DNA of 59,898 bases from Isochrysis galbana (GCA_018136815.1 CM030934.1:2492172-2552069); one strand, 5' to 3'; counted from the first letter of the stretch, positions 9,399 through 20,333 are shown. The notes: generated by a model from the letters alone, not told the origin. Made by a program: numbers and translations.

Positions 9399-11846
9399 TC
9401 ATGTTGCGTCGGCGGTGCCGCTCTCGGTGGCATTGGCCACATTCTCGCTCCAGCTGTTCCCTTTCTCGCCTCCTCTGGAGCCGTCATCGGCCACAGCCCC
9501 TCCTAGTCCAGATGCAGCCTGCCCCGCCTCGCATTCAGATGCGGCCTGCCCCGCCTCGCATGCACTAGGCACCGCGCTGCCAATTCCGGTTGTCTCTCTA
9601 GCGGCCGCGCCGGCATCTCCATCTGCTGCGCTCACTGACGTGGGCACACGCATCAGTGTATCTTGGCTGAGTCCTCGCGTGAAAACTCCCGGAGGCAGCG
9701 GGTCCAACTGGATCGCCTCCATCCCAATCCCAATTCCTAGCATATCGTCATACTGCGCTCCCGTTGCGTAGGCCCCTGCGTCGGGTGGGGGTGCGGGGCC
9801 GCCAACAGAGAAGCGGCCACAGGAGCGAAGCTGGTCGCGCATCGGCGACTTGGACACATACGGCGGCGGCTCGAACCCTTCGTCGTGGATGGCACGGAGG
9901 ACATCGCGGTCGCTGTCGGCGCGAAGCGACTCGGCCATCATTCGCGTGGGCTCGAGCGGGCTATAGAGGGGGTTGGCCAGGAGCTGCTCCTTCACTAGTC
10001 TGGCGACAAGCAGCCGGACGGTCGGAATGGGATCCGACGCCAGGGAAACGAGTTCGGGCAGCAGCATGTCGGAGACGATGCGTGTTGGCAGCGCGGCGAC
10101 GAGTGAGGTGCAAATCTGCGCGCAATTGGCGCGCCGATGGCACGAATGCGACGATGCCATGTTGCAGACGGTGCGCAGAAAGCTACCCAGCGCGCCGTCG
10201 GCAGGCAGGGGATCGGGCTCGTCGCGGATCAACAGAGCAATGAGTGTGCCCGCCTTGAGCATGGCCGCGGACCTCACCTGCAGGACGGGCGGGAGTGGAG
10301 GATCGGGCGCTGCGGGTGGGGTAGCGCACGTGGGGTGGGGTGTCGGACGTGTGGGATGGCGTAAGCGCACCTCGGCGACCGGGTCGGTGGACAGGTCGAG
10401 CACGAGCGGCAGGAGCGTCTCTATAGCGGACTCGCGGGGGAAGAGCGGCCCTACGTCGGCGAGCTGCATCGCGAGCGAGTGGCGGAAGCGCCAGTTGTCC
10501 GTCTCGGCGCGCACCTCCGCGATGGCGGAAAGGTATTTTAGACGCACTGCAGGCGAGACCGCCTTAAGGAAGCTCGAGAAGTGCGTGAGCACGCCGACTT
10601 TGACCTCGTCGAGGTCCTTCAGGAAGTAGTCAAAGGTTGGCACGAGCTCCATCTCGGTGAGCTCGGGACCAAGGATCTTGGCCAGCTCGTGCATCGAGAA
10701 GGAGAGCGTGCGGCGGACCTTCCATTGGATATTGGTCGTGAGCGTGCGAAACGCCTCGGCGAGCTCCGGCCAGCGTGGCGCGCCAACCGCCTGGACGACT
10801 GCCGGGAAGTTGAAGGCGCAGTAATAGGAGATGTCGGTGTCGGCGGCGTTGGGATTGGCCGGGTTAGCGAGTTGCGTGAAGAGGAGCAGAAGCTCTGCCG
10901 AGATGGCCTCGGAGGGCAGAGCCGCGAGGAAGGGCCCCATAATCTGACAGGTAGACACCTTGACCCAGCGCGACGAGTCGTTGTAAAGGTCGCGCAGGAG
11001 CGGCACGATCCGGCCGGTCTGCGCGTCGATAGGTGCGGCGGTGGTCACGTCGGCGATACTTTCCACGCATGCCTTGCGCACGCCCCAGATGTCGTCGTGG
11101 CAGAGCGTCTCGAAGACGGGGAGAAGCCGCGAGACGGTCAGCTCTGGCCCGACAGCCAGGCAGAGCGAGCCTATCTTCAGCGCGGCGGCCTTGCGCACGC
11201 GGAAAACGGGATCGTCGGCGAGTGAGATGAGCTCAGGAAGGATGAATTGACAGCACAGCTCGCTGCTCACCACGGGCGCGAGCGAGCCGAGCAGCTGCGT
11301 CGCGACCACTCGGTTGATGTCGGCCTCGTTGTCGTGTGCAAGGCAGAGCACCGACGTGAGTACTGCCGATCCAACGTCGTCAGGCCGCATCAGACCGGCG
11401 AGCCCGATGAGCGACTCGGCAGCGGCATCAAGGACTTGCGTGCTCCCCCCTGATCCCGCGTCTGGCGCCGCGCGCGAGTTGAGCAGCCCGCTCAGCAGAG
11501 GCACTACCCTCTCGACAACCGCCTGATAGGCTGTGAGGCTGCTTCCGTCTGCCAAGGCGACACTGGCCTCCGGCTGCTCTAGGAGCACTCGCGAGAGCGG
11601 CAGCAGCTGCTCTGCGAGTCCCTGCCTGATTGCCAGCTCGGCGTCGCAGGCGAGAGGCTGGAGGAGAGGCAGGAGGTGGAGGAGAGTGGTGTGAGGTCCC
11701 TCGTGCTGAGCACACTCTGCGAGGAGGTGAGTGTGGACCAGCCTCTGGAGGGAGAGAGGGGAAACGAGGCAGCGGGAGAGGCGGTCGAGGAGGGGGAGGG
11801 ACTCGTCGAGCTCGAGGGAGGCCGAGGAGGAGGAGGAATCGAGCAT
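9399..11846 (-). CDS. PPP4R1: Protein phosphatase 4 regulatory subunit 1-like HEAT-repeat protein
   Basis: Exons are 11846-10371 and 10277-9399, about 784 residues. The intron at 10278-10370 (GTGCGC...CTGCAG, 93 nt) is in frame and would otherwise insert a Pro-rich 31-residue stretch into a HEAT repeat. The start is the ATG at 11846 (MLDSSSSSASLELDESL); the frame stays open further upstream only through a CT microsatellite. The middle is a long HEAT array with PPP4R1 signatures: VFRVRKAAALKIGSLC, DIWGVRKACVESIADVT, CAFNFPAVVQAVG, NIQWKVRRTLSFSMHELAKI and YFLKDLDEVKVGVLTHF. PPP4R1 is a scaffold that binds the PP4 catalytic subunit in cytosol and nucleus and directs dephosphorylation. The last 150 or so residues are low-complexity and include a short tandem duplication (EAGQAAS). 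A PP2A-A scaffold is a weaker alternative, because the CAFNFPAVV and DLDEV blocks point to PPP4R1. Confidence 0.88.
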   Translation of the reverse strand: MLDSSSSSASLELDESLPLLDRLSRCLVSPLSLQRLVHTHLLAECAQHEGPHTTLLHLLPLLQPLACDAELAIRQGLAEQLLPLSRVLLEQPEASVALADGSSLTAYQAVVERVVPLLSGLLNSRAAPDAGSGGSTQVLDAAAESLIGLAGLMRPDDVGSAVLTSVLCLAHDNEADINRVVATQLLGSLAPVVSSELCCQFILPELISLADDPVFRVRKAAALKIGSLCLAVGPELTVSRLLPVFETLCHDDIWGVRKACVESIADVTTAAPIDAQTGRIVPLLRDLYNDSSRWVKVSTCQIMGPFLAALPSEAISAELLLLFTQLANPANPNAADTDISYYCAFNFPAVVQAVGAPRWPELAEAFRTLTTNIQWKVRRTLSFSMHELAKILGPELTEMELVPTFDYFLKDLDEVKVGVLTHFSSFLKAVSPAVRLKYLSAIAEVRAETDNWRFRHSLAMQLADVGPLFPRESAIETLLPLVLDLSTDPVAEVRLRHPTRPTPHPTCATPPAAPDPPLPPVLQVRSAAMLKAGTLIALLIRDEPDPLPADGALGSFLRTVCNMASSHSCHRRANCAQICTSLVAALPTRIVSDMLLPELVSLASDPIPTVRLLVARLVKEQLLANPLYSPLEPTRMMAESLRADSDRDVLRAIHDEGFEPPPYVSKSPMRDQLRSCGRFSVGGPAPPPDAGAYATGAQYDDMLGIGIGMEAIQLDPLPPGVFTRGLSQDTLMRVPTSVSAADGDAGAAARETTGIGSAVPSACEAGQAASECEAGQAASGLGGAVADDGSRGGEKGNSWSENVANATESGTADAT

Positions 11847-12346
<500 letters not shown>

Positions 12347-12584
12347 GAGAGATCGAAGACGGGGAGAACCAGCGGGAGATCGGTGAGTACATTCAACGGA
12401 AAGAGCCGCTATCAAAAGGATTCTGTGCCGCGGAGGTCAAGTGAGAGGCGGTGGAGGGAGCAGAGAGCGAGAGAGAGGCGGAGAGAAGGGGAGACGATCT
12501 ACAATTAAATACTCTCTCTACAGGTAAAGTACGAGTACTTTACATGAGGAAACTCGTAGAAGGCCTAATTGTAAAGAGCAGGAG

Positions 12585-12800
12585 TACCATACCTACTTGT
12601 GAAACACAGGAACAGTGTTTTTTTTTGGAGGCCCAAAACATATGTTTTTCGCTGTTTTATTTCGGGCGGCCCCCTACCCCGCACATCTGTTTTTTACACT
12701 GTTTTTCTCTGTTTTTTTTCGACGGCAACAAACATACTGTCTACTGTTTTTGCTATTTTATTTCTAAGTTTGACTGTGTTTCACATGTAAGGTACCATAT
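12585..12800. mobile_element. Possible second foldback/MITE-like element
   Basis: TGTGAAACACAG at 12598-12609 is matched by its exact reverse complement CTGTGTTTCACA at 12773-12784, and the flanks (GTACC...) remain partly inverted. The inside contains CAAAACATATG and several CTGTTTTT runs; GGAGGCCCAAAACATATG resembles the interior of the 183-bp MITE. I could not identify a clear target-site duplication. Confidence 0.4.
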
Positions 12801-12893
12801 ACCATATCAAATATCAAATACTACTATGGACTATGGAGATACCGAATACCTATGTCCGAGTCCGAGGGGTGTAAAGTAAAGTAATCGTCGCCG

Positions 12894-12945
12894 GAGGCGG
12901 AAAAAAGCCTTTTAATATTCTCGCTTCTCCCTTGTCCCTCGCTCG
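12894..12945 (-). repeat. LINE 3'-end fragment
   Basis: The minus strand reads GCGAGAATATTAAAAGGC followed by a T run and CCGCC. This matches the 3' ends of LINE copies L1 (near 6860-6890) and L3 (near 51400-51430). Confidence 0.5.
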
Positions 12946-12968
12946 CGGCTATCTATGGGACTCGTTCT

Positions 12969-12992
12969 AGTAGTAGTAGTAGTAGTAGTAGC
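12969..12992. repeat. (TAG)8 microsatellite
   Basis: About eight uninterrupted TAG units followed by CCCGGTC. Confidence 0.9.
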
Positions 12993-13387
12993 CCGGTCAC
13001 TTACTAGGGGGGTGCGGAGGGCGAAATCGGTAATGGGCAAATGGAGGCCTAAATAAGCTTTCTATAGGTTCTGGTATGAGAGATCAGCAAAAAAAATGGG
13101 GGGTCCGCCGGCAAAATTTTCGAAAAATGGCCAATTTTAAGCCTCCGAAGACCAAGCGCTAAAAAGTATTCGGGCCCCCCTCCGGTATATTTTTACTGAT
13201 GCCCTTCATGCAAGGCATGCACAACTAGTGACGGAGCCATAAGCTCTACCAGCTCATACCCTCCACGAAATGTGCTTCTCTACACATTATATGATCATCG
13301 ACACAGATTGCGATTGACATCGATATGTACATGAGTATCACTACTAACAGCCGTTCACGAAACGCTACAATTGTTGAGACGAGAAGC

Positions 13388-15470
13388 CCCAACTTTGCAC
13401 CAAAACTGGGCGGGCTGCCGGCGTTTTGGTGTTGATCCAGTTGCACTGGGTGGCACACCAAGCACCATATTCACAAATGCCGCCCTTGCAGCTACGCCAA
13501 TCGCCGCAGCCGGCCGCGTGCACCGCGCCGAAATCGGCCACGCCCCCGGCTTCAACGCTACCGTCCCGGTGCCATGATACGCGCGAGTGCCCAACTTTGA
13601 GCCGGTACCGAGCGCGCTGGCGGCGCTTTGGTGTTGATCCAGTTGCACTGGGTGGCACAACAAGCACCATATTCACAAATGCCGCCCTTGCAGCTACGCC
13701 AATCGCCGCAGCCGGCCGCGTGCACCGCGCCGAAATCAACCACGCCCCCGGCTTCAACGCTACCGTCCCGGTGCCATGATACGCGCGAGTGCCCAACTTT
13801 GAGCCGGTACCGAGCGCGCTGGCGGCGCTTTGGTGTTGATCCAGTTGCACTGGGTGGCACACCAAGCACCATATTCACAAATGCCGCCCTTGCAGCTACG
13901 CCAATCGCCGCAGCCGGCCGCGTGCACCGCGCCGAAATCGGCCACGCCCCCGGCTTCAACGCTACCGTCCCGGTGCCGTGATACGCGCGAGTGCCCAACT
14001 TTGAGCCGGCACCGAGCGCGCTGGCGGCGTTTTGGTGTTGATCCAGTTGCACTGGGTGGCACACCAGGCACCATATTCACAAATGCCGCCCTAGCAGCAA
14101 CACCAATCGCCGCCCCCGCCCGCGCGCATCGCGCCATAGTCGGCCGTGTGTGGCGCCGACGACCACGCCAACGTCACCGGGCCGAACGGGCCGAGTGCCC
14201 GACTTTCGACCGCGACCGGGCGCGCTGCCGGCGCTTTCTTGGTCTCCCACTGGGATAGAATGGCTTGCCAGACACCATATCCGAATATGCCGCCCTAGCA
14301 GCCACGCCAATCGCCCCCGCCGCCCGCGCGCATTGCATCATAGTCGGCGGTGCGTGACGCCGATAACTACGCCAACGTTACCTGGCCAAACGGGCCGAGT
14401 GCCCGACTTTCGACCGCGACCGGGCGCGCTGCCGGCGCTTTCTCGGTCTTGCACTGGGATAGATTGGCTCATCAGACACCATATCCGAATATGCCGCCCT
14501 AGCAGCAACACCAATCGCCGCCCCCGCCCGCGCGCATCGCGCCATAGTCGGCCGTGTGTGGCGCCGACGACCACGCCAACGTCACCGGGCCGAACGGGCC
14601 GAGTGCCCGACTTTCGACCGCGACCGGGCGCGCTGCCGGCGCTTTCTTGGTCTCCCACTGGGATAGAATGGCTTGCCAGACACCATATCCGAATATGCCG
14701 CCCTAGCAGCCACGCCAATCGCCCCCGCCGCCCGCGCGCATTGCATCATAGTCGGCGGTGCGTGACGCCGATAACTACGCCAACGTTACCTGGCCAAACG
14801 GCAAACGGGCCGAGTGCCCGACTTTCGACCGCGACCGGGCGCGCTGCCGGCGCTTTCTCGGTCTTGCACTGGGATAGATTGGCTCACCAGGCACCATATC
14901 CGAATATGCCGCCCTAGCAGCCACGCCAATCGCCCCTGCCGCCCGCGCGCATTGCATCATAGTCGGCGGTGCGTGGCGCCGATAACTACGCCAACGTTAC
15001 CTGGCCAAACGGGCCGAGTGCCCGACTTTCGACCGCGACCGGGCGCGCTGCCGACGCTTTCTCGGTCTTGCACTGGGATAGATTGGCTCATCAGACACCA
15101 TATCCGAATATGCCGCCCTAGCAGCAACACCAATCGCCGCCCCCGCCCGCGCGCATCGCGCCATAGTCGGCCGTGTGTGGCGCCGACGACCACGCCAACG
15201 TCACCGGGCCGAACGGGCCGAGTGCCCGACTTTCGACCGCGACCGGGCGCGCTGCCGGCGCCTTCTCGGCCATCCACTAAGATAGAATGACACAACAGGC
15301 ATTACTTGCAAAGATGCCGCCCTAGCAGCCACGCCAATCGCCGCCGCCGGCCGCACACATCGCGTCGAAGTTGGCCCTGCGCAACATCGACAACAAGACC
15401 AAGGGGGCCGAATGGGCCAGAGTGCCCAACTTTCGCACGCGACTGCGCTTGCCGCTGGCGCTCTCTTGCC
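13388..15470 (-). repeat. Satellite array, 202-204 bp unit, about 10 copies
   Basis: Unit starts (CCCAACTTT or CCCGACTTT) lie at 13388, 13590, 13792, 13994, 14198, 14402, 14606, 14817, 15021, 15225 and 15425. The first three periods are exactly 202 bp and most later ones are 204; the 211-bp step carries a 7-bp insertion (GCAAACG). From 14198 onward two unit types alternate (TCTCCCACTGGGATAGAATG versus TCTTGCACTGGGATAGATTG), making a dimer of about 408 bp. Frames on both strands are open only because the unit has few stops; periods of 202 and 204 change the frame. Related single or double units occur at 48905-49330 and 58478-58760. Confidence 0.93.
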
Positions 15471-16255
15471 CCTCAGCTTGCTTAGGGCGATCTAAATCTC
15501 ATCACATGAAATGGTTCCGCCCCAGGAGCCAAATCCATGTACCTAGCGGCCACGGCGCACGCCTTTGCGGTGAAGGCGGAGGTGAGAGGTGAACACGCCA
15601 CACACTAGCTCTCAAAATTTCGGATCAACGGTGGGCGCGAACGCGTGGGGCCGGGCCAGGAGGCTTTGAGGGTTACAAGCAGGCCCTGAACGGGCCGGTC
15701 GCGACCAGCCCGTCGCGCCGCACGGCCACATGAGGAGCTGCACCTCCAGGCGTCCAAGCGAGCGCTTCTCGACGTCAATCGGGCCGTGGCCCTGGGCGTC
15801 GGGCCGGATCGAATCGAGGCATTCCTGCGGTGCGAGGGGCCAGGACGGGTTAGTACGAGTGTGTGCGACCCTCAAGAACCAGCGTGCGACCTACTAGTCA
15901 CCCCCCACCCTGCTCGCGAGAGCTCTGGGCTCTGCATGGCCACCACCTCCAGGCCATTCTTCGGCCGATCGCGGGCGATCGGACGTCGCGGAAGCTCCAC
16001 GTTTCTAATAGTGATGCGCCCCACATTCACCACTCTGATTCCCTCCCGTGAGCGCCCGCCCCAATCTCCCAAAATAGCCCGCCACGCGCGGGGGAAGGGA
16101 GGGGAGTCCCTCACCGACGCCATTGCCCTTCGTGGGGCGGGAGGGGGTCGTTCGGAGTGGGGAGGGAGTTGCCGGGGCAGGTAGGGGGGGACCCTAAGGA
16201 ATCCTTGGACACCCAGGGGAGGTGGGAAATAGTGGTTAAAATGAGTGAGTGACCG
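15471..16255. other. Unassigned sequence with open frames on both strands
   Basis: Minus-strand frames (15612-15875, and about 15875-16180 reading ASVRDSPPFPRAW, GRITIRNVELPRRP) look somewhat protein-like. I recognise no domain, and there is no consistent single frame or start. It could be a retroelement remnant. I make no coding call. Confidence 0.3.
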
Positions 16256-16257
16256 GG

Positions 16258-16258
16258 C

Positions 16259-16342
<84 letters not shown>

Positions 16343-16353
16343 CGTAGTAGTAG
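16258..16353. repeat. (TAG)n microsatellite, about 95 bp
   Basis: TAG units are continuous to 16342, then a short interruption (CG) and further TAGTAGTAG. A G homopolymer lies at 16561-16580. Confidence 0.9.
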
Positions 16354-16375
16354 CCACGCCCTTTAGGCTTAGGTA

Positions 16376-16480
16376 GAAATATGCAGTTTTTACTACCCAA
16401 ATATGCAAAGAAAATATGCAGAATATATGCAGTTCGTCACCTAAATATGCAAAAAATATGCAAAACATATCTTATATGCG
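16376..16480. repeat. Cluster of ATATGCA motifs in AT-rich sequence
   Basis: The heptamer ATATGCA (usually AAATATGCA) occurs about seven times in 100 bp of AT-rich DNA, which stands out in this GC-rich region. The function is unknown. Confidence 0.6.
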
Positions 16481-16652
16481 TAGGCAATAGCAATTATAGG
16501 CGTAGGCGTGAGACACATGCGAATGTTAAGTGAAAGTGAGGGAGGAGAGAAAGCAGAGAGGGGGGGGGGGGGGGGGGGGGAGAGTGAGGGAGAATGCAAG
16601 TAAGTAGCTAGCACATGAACCCCTTCTTGCTCTTGCTTTTTTTATTCAAGCA

Positions 16653-16877
16653 TCACGCACCTTCTTGCTCTTGCTTGCGCTTGTTGCGATTGAAGCGCAA
16701 CATCAAAGACGCACACACTTGGTCCCCAAGGGACCTGTCCCTCACAGATGCAAACATGAGGGCTAGCAACGAAAACACACGCTCACATGCAGCGGAATTT
16801 GGGCTAAGACAAAGGGCAAACCTAGCTGCTAGAGCCCATGTTGGAAAGCGGCTATGATGAGTAGTAAATAGATACAT
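16653..16877 (-). pseudogene. hAT transposase C-terminal dimerisation domain fragment
   Basis: The minus-strand frame contains FPTWALAARF, then SPNSAACERVFSLLALMFAS, then a conserved-looking helix ending LMLRFNRN before the stop at 16653-16655. The hAT C-terminal domain has this pattern: FP.L..lA...L.iP..Sa.sERvFS, an R..L segment, and LMLRFN-like ends. It mediates transposase dimerisation. Only this last part is present; upstream of about 16900 I see no DDE-domain sequence in frame. It is therefore a truncated remnant. It may have belonged to the family that mobilised the 183-bp MITEs. Confidence 0.7.
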
Positions 16878-16899
16878 GTTAGTCGTAGTTGGGAGGTAG

Positions 16900-17549
16900 C
16901 GAGGACCCCGTAATGGGTGTGGGTCTTAGGCCAGCGTCTTCAGACTTTTTACCTCTACTACGATGGTCGTCGCGCGACGTAATACGAGAACGCTCCTTAG
17001 CCCTTAGCTGTATACTGTATATGCCCTCTTTCACTTATTAAGAATCGGGGATTCATCTCCCAGCCCGCTCCACACCGCCGTTTTCACCGATACCCGAGGA
17101 CCTCAATCATCGCAGTGTGTCGAGCACTTCTGGCGGAAGAGGAGCCGTAAGGAGCGAGGTGTGGTCCGGCTCACTTGTTCATCGGCCGCGAGGCAAATCG
17201 TGTGAGAGGAAGCGTTTGCCGGAGTTGCCTAGAGTGCATCACCCCGAACATGCCGCCATGCACATGCGTGTCGCTCGTGCGGGACAAGGAGGGCCTCTTA
17301 CTCAAGAGGCGTGACACAGCTCGATGCGGTGTTGGAATCCCTCATCCAAAACGAGCAGCGGGCGCAACAAGGCTCCGCGAGAAATCTACTAAACGTGTCT
17401 CACAAACGTTCTCAAATGGGCATGGTGGAAGGGGGCCGAGGGGTCAGCGCCGAGCCCGAGCTCGAATTGGACCGCTTACCCGGCTGGCAGCTCCGTAGGC
17501 CTACGCACAAGGGGCTTCCTGACACGCTGATGTCCGCGCTTTTGTGCGA
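16900..17549. other. Intergenic; 3' flank of the amphipathic-repeat gene
   Basis: Short frames on both strands have no recognisable domain. The segment 17311-17549 lies directly downstream of the stop of the minus-strand gene and is probably its 3' UTR and flank. Confidence 0.4.
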
Positions 17550-18537
17550 TCAGTCGGACTTGCTCTTGGCGGTCGCTTGCTTCCGCGCACGCAATGCATC
17601 CAGCTGCTCTCGCTGCTTGGACGTGAAGGTCTCGATCTTGCCCTTGACGTCGGCGGCGATTTCCAAGGGGATCGCCTTTGCGCGCGCAGCAGCGTCGTCC
17701 AACTTCCGCTTCACCGCCACCTGAAGACGCCCCGGTGCCGCCTGCGCAACGGGAGAGGCCCGTGTGAGAGGAGCTTGCACGCCGGGCGAGCCTCCCAACA
17801 AACACTAGCACCAAGAGTGCCGGCCAACCAAGCGCTTCATGGGCGGGGCGCACCACAACATCGTCCGCAATCTGCTGCGCCTGAGCCTGGGCGTTGGCAA
17901 CGGCCTCCTCCGCCTTGGTTACTGCCGCGTCCCGTGCTCTTCCTGGCATCGCTTTGAGCTCGTTGACTGCCTCCTGGGCCGTCGAGATGGCAGCTTCTCG
18001 CGCTCGGCCGGGCATGGCCTTGAGCTCGTTGGCGGCCTCCGCTGCCTTAGCGGCAGCGGCGTCGCGTGCTCTGAGCGGCACTGCCTTAATTTGGTCGAGT
18101 ATTGCCTGCGCCTTGGCCGCCGCCGCATCGCACGCGCGCGCAGGCACGGCCTTGAGCTCCTCGACTGCCTCGCTAGCCTTTGCCCTGGCATAGACAGCCA
18201 CTTCACTCGCAGCAGAGGAGAGGGCCCCTCCGATCGCGCCCGAGGCGGAGCTGAAAAAGCCGGTGAGTGCGATAATCACCGGGTTGCCGGGCTCCGCTGC
18301 AGGCCGCATCGGGGAGGGAGCCAAGGGAGGGGAGGGAGAGGGGAGGGGAGGAAGCTCGCCCTCCTCGTTCTGCTGGAGGCTGCCCTGTGGCTGCTGTGCG
18401 AGGCGGGGCGGCGGCGCACGGCGCGGCGGCACACGCAACGCGCCGCCCAGTACATACGCGTGGGCGCACCCGCACGCCAGTGCGCACAGCAGCAGCAGCA
18501 CGCGAGACGGCCGACAGGGAGAGAGGGGGACGCGCAT
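17550..18537 (-). CDS. Signal-peptide protein with 22-residue amphipathic helix repeats
   Basis: Exons are 18537-17812 and 17720-17550, with an intron at 17721-17811 (GTGCTA...CTTCAG); the product is about 298 aa. The N-terminus MRVPLSPCRPSRVLLLLCAL is a clear signal peptide, probably cleaved after AHA. A basic Pro-rich segment (RVPPRRAPPPRL) follows, as in two-part presequences for secondary plastids. After a Gly/Ala/Ser-rich hydrophobic segment (VIIALTGFFSSASGAIGGAL) come four to five repeats of about 22 residues, each like AAEAANELKAMPGRAREAA. They are Ala-rich with alternating charge, and a basic repeat (AVKRKLDDAAARAKAIP) lies in exon 2. Such helices occur in LEA, apolipoprotein-like and membrane-coating proteins. 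The exact function is unknown; plastid or secretory membrane association is inferred. Confidence 0.7.
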
Positions 18538-19215
<678 letters not shown>

Positions 19216-19588
19216 CCTTCTCACCACAGAGGGGCCGCGGCGCTCCCCCTTCCCGTAAACCCTCTTCTAAACCATTTTACCCCCCACTACTGGAGGATTC
19301 TCTCCCCTCCGGTCTTGACCCCCCTCCCTCTCCTCTCTCTGTCGCGGAACACCCAATATATTATCTATCCTTTCTGGAGTTTCATCTCTCTCATGCCTCA
19401 CGTGGGCAGCTGCTGGGAGTTGAACGAACCAACGAGGAAGGTTCCTCTTGTCTCCTCTCCCCCGTCTCTCTTCCTCCCCTCTATCCCCTCTCTACTCCTA
19501 GGTTCCTCTTCTCTCCTCTCCCCTCTCTCGCAGCCAACTCCTAGCACCCCTTGATATTTCTTGCCCATGGGGGCCTGGGCCCCCCAAA

Positions 19589-19771
19589 CCTAGATGGGAA
19601 ATACGTATTCACCGTATTTGGCCAGAGGCCAAATACATATGTATTTGGCTGTATTTGAAGCGCGTCCTGGGTTGTAGGCGTCGAATGTATTTGAAATGTA
19701 TTTGGCCGGAGGCCAAATACATATGTATTTGGCTGTATTTGCAGGCCCCAGCACCGTATTTCCCATCTAGG
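19589..19771. mobile_element. 183-bp MITE, copy 2, with 8-bp target-site duplication
   Basis: It is the reverse-complement orientation of the element at 858-1040: same length, same terminal inverted repeats and the same internal CCAAATACATATGTATTTGG palindromes. CCCCCAAA lies immediately outside both ends, a perfect 8-bp duplication that differs from that of copy 1. This confirms the element boundaries. Confidence 0.9.
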
Positions 19772-19860
19772 CCCCCAAAGGTACACTTCGCCATGGGCAT
19801 GGGGGGGGGGGAACTTTTGATAGTCTCGCCTCACGCGTGGCACTGGGGTTCGCTTCCGTA

Positions 19861-20099
19861 TGTCGCATTCGCGAATCGACACTCGTTAGGCTTCGCTCTT
19901 CTCTTCGTCGTTCGGTATTTATCGTTATAATTCTCTCGTTCTCGTTCTCGGTCAAAAGCTTCGCTTGGATGCATGGGATCGTGGGTTGTGGAGCGCCCTC
20001 TCTCTTTCTCTCGAAAGAGAAGGGAAGTTTCCCTACCTTTCTTCCTCCCAGGCGCCTCGCAGATAGCTTTAATTTGCTATCTCCCCTGCGGTTCTTTAT
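19861..20099 (+). repeat. Leader repeat RE, copy 2 (239 bp)
   Basis: It matches 54874-55112 (other strand) across 239 bp, with TGTCGCATTCGCGAATC at one end and CGGTTCTTTAT at the other. Downstream of CGGTTCTTTAT the two loci differ completely. Here the methyltransferase-like frame begins exactly at that point. Confidence 0.8.
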
Positions 20100-20333
20100 G
20101 GCGCTGATGTGGCGACGTGCGATCTGTTCCCGTCTGAGGTCGATTACGTTCCGCACTTCGACGGGGATGCCGATCTCGTCCAAGACCTTGGTTGGGACTT
20201 GATTATCTCGCACCCGCCGTGCACCTATCTCTCGAACGCTGGCTTGAGGTGGATTCATTCCAACCCGCAACGCATGTCCGATACGATTTCTGCCGCGGCT
20301 CAATTTCACCGTCTAGCACAAACCAGGTGCTAA
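20094..20333 (+). pseudogene. Phage/virus-type DNA methyltransferase fragment
   Basis: The frame reads YGADVATCDLFPSE, then WDLIISHPPCTYLSNAGLRW, and stops at 20331-20333 after about 79 codons. The block 'D..iiaHPPCTyLsnaG.RW' is the catalytic PC-motif region of a DNA cytosine-methyltransferase-like family common in phages and some viruses; the preceding CDLfPSe segment matches the cofactor-binding side. Motifs expected after the catalytic loop are missing, so the piece cannot be a complete enzyme. It begins where the dispersed leader repeat ends, so it may be cargo of a mobile element. A host exon is less likely, since I find no continuing exon. Confidence 0.6.

Noticed and set aside
9399..11846. 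PP2A scaffold subunit A as identity of the HEAT protein
   Set aside because: The CAFNFPAVV, QWKVRRTLSFS and FLKDLDEVKVGV blocks match PPP4R1 better, and the acidic low-complexity C-terminus is foreign to PP2A-A.
13426..15295. Long repeated ORFs in the satellite array on both strands
   Set aside because: Open on both strands with unit lengths of 202, 204 and 211 bp that shift frame; this is a satellite with few stop codons, not protein repeats.
13388..15470. Pol III A/B-box-like strings in the satellite (TGGCGTAGC..., GGTTCGAAGTT)
   Set aside because: The boxes are imperfect, about 100 bp apart, and the B-box is not kept in most array units. No support for a tRNA-derived origin.
15600..16180. 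Possible rRNA or conserved gene in the block after the satellite
   Set aside because: No rRNA signature string could be matched, and the protein-like frames do not agree on one strand or frame.
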